Positions 57,637 to 64,000 of a DNA stretch of 64,000 bases are shown here, piece by piece. The stretch spans positions 372,001 to 436,000 of the forward strand of contig CANTFG010000224.1 of NCBI GenBank assembly GCA_947652605.1, written 5' to 3'. Source of the stretch: Elmis aenea (taxonomy: Eukaryota > Arthropoda > Insecta > Coleoptera > Elmidae). The translations under genes were made by a program, and so were the position numbers. Position 1 is the first letter of the stretch. Each line of letters starts with the position of its first letter. The notes beneath the pieces are model-generated. The model saw only the letters and a program-made list of their open reading frames with translations, did no database searches and was not told the origin of the DNA.

Positions 57637-57720
57637 TAATTAATTGCTCAGCTGGTAGAATATGTTCCAGTTAAGACGCAAAACCGGGTTCGAATCCCAT
57701 TGCCGACAATTATTTTTTTC
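57637..57720 (+). tRNA. tRNA-like pseudogene or SINE head with box A and box B
   Basis: TGCTCAGCTGG (57645-57655) fits box A and GGTTCGAATCC (57687-57697) fits box B, 31 bp apart as in a tRNA gene. The acceptor ends do not pair (the TTAATTA-like 5' side against TGCCGAC) and the D-stem is broken, so a working tRNA is unlikely. A T-rich tract follows, which could end RNA polymerase III transcription. It may be the head of a SINE or a decayed tRNA; no anticodon is assigned. Confidence 0.55.
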
Positions 57721-58882
57721 TTTTTTCCCCTCAATGTTATAATTGGAATACATTTTCTTTATTACTTTGAAGTTCACCCAAACTAAATACTAATTTGTAA
57801 AAAATTAAATTTGAATGGAATTGATATGAAATATTAATGCGGTATTAACAATTTGAACAGAAAAAGTTATTTAAAAACCAAAAAAGTGTGAAACAAACTT
57901 TTCATTAATTAAAATTGCGGATATTTACAATGTTATGTCTTATTTGTTTGAGCAAACCAGCAAGTTTAGTTTGAATATCAAGTTCTACAACAGACTTCCT
58001 AAACAAATTTAAGCTACCTACGTCTGTTGAAATATCTTGTGTATGCCCTCGACCTATTTGTTTGTCCTATTAGCATGATTTACTAACACAAAACACACCT
58101 AACCTATAAAAAAAGTGCTATAATATTTCGACCATACATCACAAACTTCGACTGGGGTCTTCCTAAAACGGAAACATTCTCTAAGACACGGAAAACGGTA
58201 TTGGTTTTTGCGTGTAATTTTACCGCTGGCTGTTTCATTATACAGCCTGGCCATAAAGGAAACGAAATAAAAATCCTTTCAACACCCGAGATTTGTGAGA
58301 CACTAACTACAGAGGGTTGCCATCATCAACAAGAATCTAAACCAGGAGAAATCGAACTAAAAAAACGGTTCTTTTAGATATTGGGCAATAAGAAGTTGCT
58401 AAAACTATTTCATTAAATGAAGTGATTAAAAAAAAAAGAAAATTAAAATTATAGGACGTTTTTAATTAATTTTTAAATTATAATGGTAATAAGTCCGGCT
58501 TATAAAAAATTATAACAATTTTTTTTCGGTACCTACTGCTAAGCAATAAATTAAAATTATTAAAGTGCAAGACTGTTACGATATTAATCAAATTATTGAT
58601 ATAGTGTTTAATGGGGTTTCCCCATATTTTCTAGAATCAGCAGCAGTAGTTAAATTTAAATGAGTATAAAAATTAAAATACAATTTTCCTTAAATAAGCG
58701 AACAACTCAGCGTTTTAAAGCCGATTGGATTAACTCTAAACTTTTTACTATTTCCTGACATACAATTACATATTGGTTGATATAAACTTACAATTAAATA
58801 AAAAAGATTGACCTATGTTTAAATTTTATTAGTGTATAGAAAATAAAAATATAGGGTAGACTTTGGAAACAACAGAAAATAC
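57721..58882. other. Gene-free stretch
   Basis: AT-rich, no supported feature. Confidence 0.45.
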
Positions 58883-58890
58883 ATAAACGA

Positions 58891-59070
58891 CATGGGCGTC
58901 CGCAGAAAATTTTCCAGGGGGGGCAATTTATGTTGCAGTCATAAAAATCCGAACTTTCTAAAGATTAGCTAAGGTTTTAAGTGTACGATTATAATTTGTA
59001 AAAATTTTTACTCGATCTCAAAGGGGGCAAGTGTCCCATTTGCCCCCCCCCCCCTTTGCGTACGCCCATG
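58891..59070. mobile_element. 180-bp MITE with 8-bp duplication (hAT-like)
   Basis: A perfect 8-bp direct repeat, ATAAACGA, flanks it (58883-58890 and 59071-59078). Ends are CATGGGCGTCCGCA and TGCGTACGCCCATG. G7 and C12 tracts sit near the two ends. The unit is non-coding and the target duplication length fits hAT. Confidence 0.85.
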
Positions 59071-59098
59071 ATAAACGATATACCATTTATTCATAAGT

Positions 59099-59381
59099 CG
59101 GTGTTTCTGAACCTCTTAGACGTTGCGCTCCCCTTTTCCTTATTGATTTTCGGTGTGGCCCCCTCAAATCCATTTGTGCAGTAGAGACTAAAAAAAGAAA
59201 GGTACTTCAATTGTTTTGAAAATGCATCCCTGTTCACATTAGTGACTAAAAAAGTCCTCTAATTCTTTTTAAATCCGTCCCGTTTCACACTTGTGACTTG
59301 TAACAGTAAATAGTTTTCTCTTCCATTTCTTCACGACCCCTTTAAGATTTTTGGCGCTCCACAGGTTAAGGACCACTACTG
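59099..59381. mobile_element. Worn hAT-type MITE
   Basis: CGGTGTTTCTGAACCTC on the left and the inverse of CAGTAGTGGTCCTTAACC on the right resemble CAGTGNTTCT-AACC hAT ends. GCGCTCC occurs inside both. The flanks do not form a clear duplication. Confidence 0.45.
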
Positions 59382-59505
59382 TAAGCATTTAATGATGTTA
59401 GTACTTTAACTATTTATCAATATAGATGAAACATCTCTTACTCGCTTCTAAAGGGTGCTCATGAAAAATTGAGTTATGGAGAATAATGGACATAATGAGG
59501 TTTTG

Positions 59506-59690
59506 TAATAGTTATTTATCAAGGCCAAAACGTGTAACTTTTTTGGCCGCGGCAAGAAGGCCGAGGTGCATATTACATTTTTTGTGCGATCGAATTAAAA
59601 ACAATTTAAATTTTTGGTATTTCTCAAAAATATAGGCTAGAAACTACGTGACATTCTGTCATTGACAGATGACGGCGTATACTGTTATCG
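59506..59690 (+). repeat. Family D repeat, partial copy
   Basis: It starts ATAGTTATTTATCAAGGCC and follows the copy at 2071 through TTTTTTGTGCGATCG and ACATTCTGTCATTGACAGATG, breaking off near GGCGTATACTG. A short internal part of the 2071 copy (GCGTCTGGTTTGC...) is absent. Confidence 0.7.
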
Positions 59691-60039
59691 AGGAAAACGT
59701 ACCTACTTGCATAATTATGTACATAATTTAAATAACCTTTTTTTGTGCGATTGTAATGTTTTATTCATAAATGTAAACATTGATTAATTATTAATTACAT
59801 AACGTGTACCATATCATATATTTATTTATTAATACATAGTATAATAATTGACAGCACATCATCTGTGTACGCTTATCAATTCTGGTAGTAAATTCTTTGT
59901 AAACCTCAACAACTTAAAGACCTCTACGTCACTACCCTTAGCGGGAAAGCCATAATCTCAGAGAACTTATATTCAGACACGCACATGCGCTTTCCTGCTT
60001 AATGCAAATGATCTTTTTCGTACGCTGTAGGCTGTAGCG

Positions 60040-60391
60040 ACCGAAATTTTTTTTTTGTGCGATCGTACTAGAAACAGCTGTTTGACGGACGCGTTAGCAA
60101 CCATAAAGTACTGCATTACCGGCCCTATCCTTAGCAACAGCCGTAAAAGTTACTTTTCAGGCCGTTACCCTTAGCAACGGCCGAAAAAGTAACTTTTACG
60201 GCCGTTGCTAAGGAGAGGGCCGGTAATGCAGTACATACGCCGTCATCTGTCAGTGACAGAATGTCACGTAGTTTCTAACCTATAATTTTGAAAATTACTA
60301 AAAATTTAAATTGTTTTTATTTCGATCGCACAAAAAATGTAATATGCACCTCAGCCAAAACGTACTTTTTGGCCTTGATACATAAATAACT
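60040..60391 (-). repeat. Family D repeat, inverted full copy
   Basis: It is the reverse complement of 2150-2490 plus the terminal segment: TTGTGCGATCG...GTACTGCATTACCGGCCC...CGATCGCACAAAAAATG...ACATAAATAACTATT. The ORF at 60317-60502 is a shadow across the junction with the next copy. Confidence 0.75.
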
Positions 60392-60490
60392 ATTTCGGCC
60401 GTTGCTAAGGATAGGGCCGGAAATGCAGTACTTAATGGTTGCTAACGCGTCCGTCAAACAACTGTTTCTAGTACGATCGCACAAAAAATA
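60392..60490 (+). repeat. Family D repeat, second partial copy abutting the terminus
   Basis: TTCGGCCGTTGCTAAGGATA through AGTACGATCGCACAAAAAA matches the last 100 bp of the family. It begins exactly where the inverted copy ends. Confidence 0.7.
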
Positions 60491-60742
60491 ATTTATGGTC
60501 ATAGGCTATTGTAGGGTCAAAATATTAACATTTTAAATTAAAATATAGGTTTTGGAATAGGCACCTATGCGTCAATCACATTGGTGGTCTTTTACGAATT
60601 TGTGTTTAACTGCTTTATTAGGTTTCATTTAAAATTAATAAAACTTTAATAATATTCAAAATTAAAGAACTACATGCGAAGCAAAAACTTATGGTCTAGT
60701 TGAAAACTGTTTGCCCTTTTAAACAACAATATTATTATTAAC

Positions 60743-61248
60743 TTGAATAGAATGACGGGATAGTGGTCCTTAGGTTTATAAAGAAAACTCTTTACATCAG
60801 CTAAATATTTCGGATCTTTATTTGATCCTTCATCGGTAGCTATAAACAAAATACAAAAAGTCCTTAGAATTATAATTTAAGTCTAATAAGGTGCTACTCA
60901 CCGATGAGCGAGGATGTTTGAAAGCAACAAACAGGTGAACATTAAAAAAATTTTCTCGAAGATGAAATGGTTAAAATTGATGGAAGTACTTCATTAAAAT
61001 TTGCTTGAATTATTAATCGTCGACACATGTGTTTTCTCTTGAATAAAAATAAATTAAAATTTGAAAAATTGAAAATTGAAGCTATAAAGAGAAAATCAAC
61101 ATGTGGATTCGTTGAAAATTTGTCACTTTATCCCAAGGATAGATCAACATCCAATAAATAAAAGGTACGAAGGATGATGTTAAACATAATAAAAGTTTAC
61201 GACGGCACGATCAAAACCTAAGGACCACTATCCCGTCATTCTATTCAA
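60743..61248. mobile_element. TIR element with perfect ends of about 35 bp
   Basis: TTGAATAGAATGACGGGATA then GTGGTCCTTAGGTTT is perfectly inverted at 61214-61248. The 506-bp unit is non-coding. Near the left end the minus strand carries CCGATGA, a GGATC stem and GAAA (60803-60839), which resembles a hammerhead core. No flanking duplication is certain. Confidence 0.8.
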
Positions 61249-64000
61249 ACTACTACATGGTCGTAATTTTTGGTTAATTATTATTAACCAATATCTGATT
61301 AAATTTAGAAAAAAAAAGCGGTCTTAAAAACATGAATGGCAATTATTTTGCATCATAATTTTTAAGATACCAGAGAAAAACAATTGTAATTGTCTTCATT
61401 AGATAGTGCAAATTTTTTTTAATGATAAGTTATTTTAATCTCTATAATAATAATGACAAACTAATAAAACTGATAAACAAATTAGTCAAAAATTGAGAAT
61501 ATTACAAAATTTTCTTTAATAGTTTTGATGTTGTTGTGGAAAACTGTACAATTATAGTAATTTAACTACTTTTCAATTTTTATTTATAAGTAACTTATGT
61601 AATTCCGTCGAATTTAAACAAGCTTAAGCGCTATTAAAACGCTGTTGAGCAAATATAGCCTATTTAAAAGTTAATATCATATTAAATAAAAGTTAACCAT
61701 TCCCTAGGGTCAAAATTTGTCGTACTGTGTTAGTAATGTTAGTATAGCAGGCGTTATAACGTACACTTTTTTTAACTGAGTTTACGACACAAATTGTAAA
61801 AAGTGTGCATTTTTAATTTTTAAAACCGTGGTAATTAAGAAATATAGCCAAGAATACCTGTACAGGTGCGTTAAAAATACAAATTTAAGTTAGGTTTATT
61901 GTGTCTGCCCCTCTTTTTTCTTTGTTTTACAAATACAAAAACCAACAACTGTTTATGAAATCGGCTGTATAATTTATTGCAGACATTAATTATCAATGAA
62001 ACCACCATGGTGTCATATCTTTATGATTTGTCAATCGATCACGGCCAACTGCTATATTACTGTGTTTATAGGTGAGAGCATACATTTTGGCTATGCGTCA
62101 TTGTCAGTGAGTCTTTTTTGTTATTGTTTTTATAGATCTACAAAAATGAAAAATAAATAAATAACATTTCGCACATAAACGCAGAATAACCTCTCTGCTA
62201 TTTCCTTGAAAAATGACAGATTTTTATACTATATAAAGATAAATATTTTACATTAAGGGGAGAGAAAGGTCCATTTGGGATTTGCTTTATTATTGTTATA
62301 ACCTTTGCTTCGTTCGCCGTATTCTCTTATAAAATATTACTCGGGACAGTTGTCCCAGGCAAATGGGCTTAGCAAACAAATCCTTTAGAATTATATTGAC
62401 AAATATCGAATGTTGGCTGAATTTTAATAGGACAGAAAATAGCTGTAATAAAAAGAATGCTTGAGGGAAGCTGAAATAAACACGGCATTAAAGAACCATT
62501 AGTTAGCCGAGGCTGTTGGGGCTTCGTGAATGTTAAGAGCAGTCGGAGTGATTTATGGAGCAGCTGAGATCTGTATGATCTGGTTCTGCCATTCGTGAAT
62601 TAACGACGTCATACTTGAGGTTTCTTTTGCTTTTGTTAATGGCAAAATTAATGAGGAGAACTGTTTAATTTTCTTATTCTTACCGCGCTTTTTACATGCC
62701 CATTACTTCTGCAGACTTATTCCTTTAATGTAAAGTGTTACAAGAAAAAGGTTGAGCGAAGCTAAGCAATATTGTATCAAAACCAAAAAAAATCGTTCCG
62801 CAGGGATTCCTTTTTCTATCGAAGAAAAATACATTCGCTGTTTTTATAGGGGATGCACCCCTTATTCTACAAAAAACCTTGGCACGTGTCGTGTAGGAGA
62901 TTGTTATGCAATGGTTTATTTTTATTTTACCTAGTAAAAACAGATTACTTGATTCTTAGGAAGTTATTTTTAACCACAAGCAATTTGTAAATTATATTGA
63001 ATGCCTTTATTGAATAAGAAAACAGATACAAGCTACTAGTTAGTTAGTTTAATCTGTATGGTGTTTATAAGAGAAACACTTTTTTATCCAAATAATTATG
63101 TCTAAATATATTACTTTTATTATTTTGCAAAAAATAAGAATTGAGAGAATTGAAATGAATTGCTACCTAAATAAGCAAATAGTTTCAAATTTACTTTTTA
63201 AATAATGTCTTGATTGTGAACATAAATATTAATTGTGATTTTTTTTTTCTAGGTACGCTGTTACAACTGTATATGACACTTAAAATAATCTACGGTAAAC
63301 CGTAAGTAATAAGCGCAATACGTTTAATAACACAGCAGGATGCACCGACAAGCAGATTGGCTGATTACCGATATCCGTTTAATCGGTCATAACCTATAAG
63401 CTAATTGAGGTAATTGAATAATGCACTTATATTATGTGCTAATTGCAAATCAGGTTGGATTGAATCATTTTTTTAGCGATACACTTCAAATTAATCAAAT
63501 AGCTGTACTTAAGATGCGAGAAAAAGGGTACTTTACCCTAAAAATAAAAAAGTTTGTACATTATAATTTAACAGTGTCTACCGGTATTTCATTATATTTA
63601 TTTGAAGTTGTTAAGTTGTTTTTAATGATCCAGGATTTATTTCCAAATTTAGAGTAGTCAAAAAACTATACACTTGTGACTTTTGAACGAAATCTCGAAT
63701 GTTGGTTTGTATTAATCACCCTTGTAGTTAGCATTTTGACAAATGTCGGGTCTGCCTTTCGAAAGATGAACTAGAGGCAAAATCATAAACTATTTGAATT
63801 ACAAGTCGAAAGACAGACGACTGTTAGTGCTACATTTGCCAAAATATGGTATGAAAACCATAAGGTTATCGAGGGTCATTAATGCATATCGACATACGTG
63901 GTCTAGTCCTTCAATTTCTGTAAAAATATCGAAATTAATACAGTGATACCTTTTTTTATTGTTTTAATAACACTATTGGAATAAAACGATAAATGCGGGA
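61249..64000. other. Gene-free right end of the window
   Basis: Short ORFs at 62752-62934 and 63421-63657 have no motif. TAAGGGGAGAGAAAGGTCCA (about 62254) resembles the ends of the TA-flanked GGGGAGA-type elements, but no partner end was found. I see nothing else that I can support. Confidence 0.45.

Noticed and set aside
1..64000. CRISPR array, operon or prokaryotic defence system
   Set aside because: Composition, repeat types and lack of dense coding indicate eukaryotic nuclear DNA; no regularly spaced direct repeats with unique spacers were found.
1..64000. LTR retrotransposon or integrated virus
   Set aside because: I saw no paired long direct repeats with TG...CA ends, no gag, integrase or protease motifs, and no viral structural motif.

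Overview
This window looks like AT-rich nuclear DNA from an arthropod, most likely an insect. The base composition is A+T-rich, homopolymer tracts are frequent, long ORFs are almost absent, and the mobile elements are a typical arthropod mix: Jockey-type LINE, Penelope-like element, piggyBac, hAT, PIF/Harbinger, Tc1-like, and many foldback elements and MITEs. I found no convincing host gene. The only long intact ORF (16438-18384, minus) is a reverse transcriptase. The window is therefore intergenic or deep-intronic sequence built from layers of transposon insertions.

Layout. 1-3000 holds three small inverted-repeat elements, including a hAT MITE with a perfect 8-bp duplication, and one copy of a GGCCGTTGCTAAGG-type family. 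3787-7274 is a Tc1-like element carrying a piggyBac and a near-perfect 163-bp-arm foldback. 7369-8113 is a hAT with an inner TIR element. 10.6-14.7 kb holds LINE and Harbinger remnants and two piggyBac derivatives. 15505-19524 is a three-level nest: a TA-flanked element, then a foldback, then a Jockey LINE. 19.7-29.7 kb holds hAT and piggyBac MITEs, foldbacks and degenerate tandem repeats. 30476-31469 is an uninterrupted second copy of the foldback from the nest. 32380-33640 is a tandem array with a unit of about 400 bp.

35274-38178 is a second, inverted copy of the TA-flanked element. It contains a truncated LINE and a Harbinger element that keeps parts of both expected proteins (transposase and MADF). 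39.8-45.2 kb has two inverted copies of another family and several TIR elements. 46.9-53.4 kb has three hAT elements, a foldback with a piggyBac inside, and a cluster of GATGTCGCGAC words. 55798-56624 is a Penelope-like 3' end with a GIY-YIG endonuclease, an inverted partial copy of itself and a 13-bp target duplication. 57.6 kb has a tRNA-like sequence with box A and box B. 58.9-61.2 kb holds further MITEs and a mosaic of family D copies. The last 2.7 kb has nothing I can identify.

The elements do not work together as a system. Their value is as a record: several insertions can be proven by comparison with an empty copy in the same window, which gives an order of events. Recurrent themes are piggyBac deletion derivatives that keep only the acidic N-terminus of the transposase, hAT and piggyBac MITEs built from one short reiterated word, and many long hairpins that could yield double-stranded RNA if transcribed.
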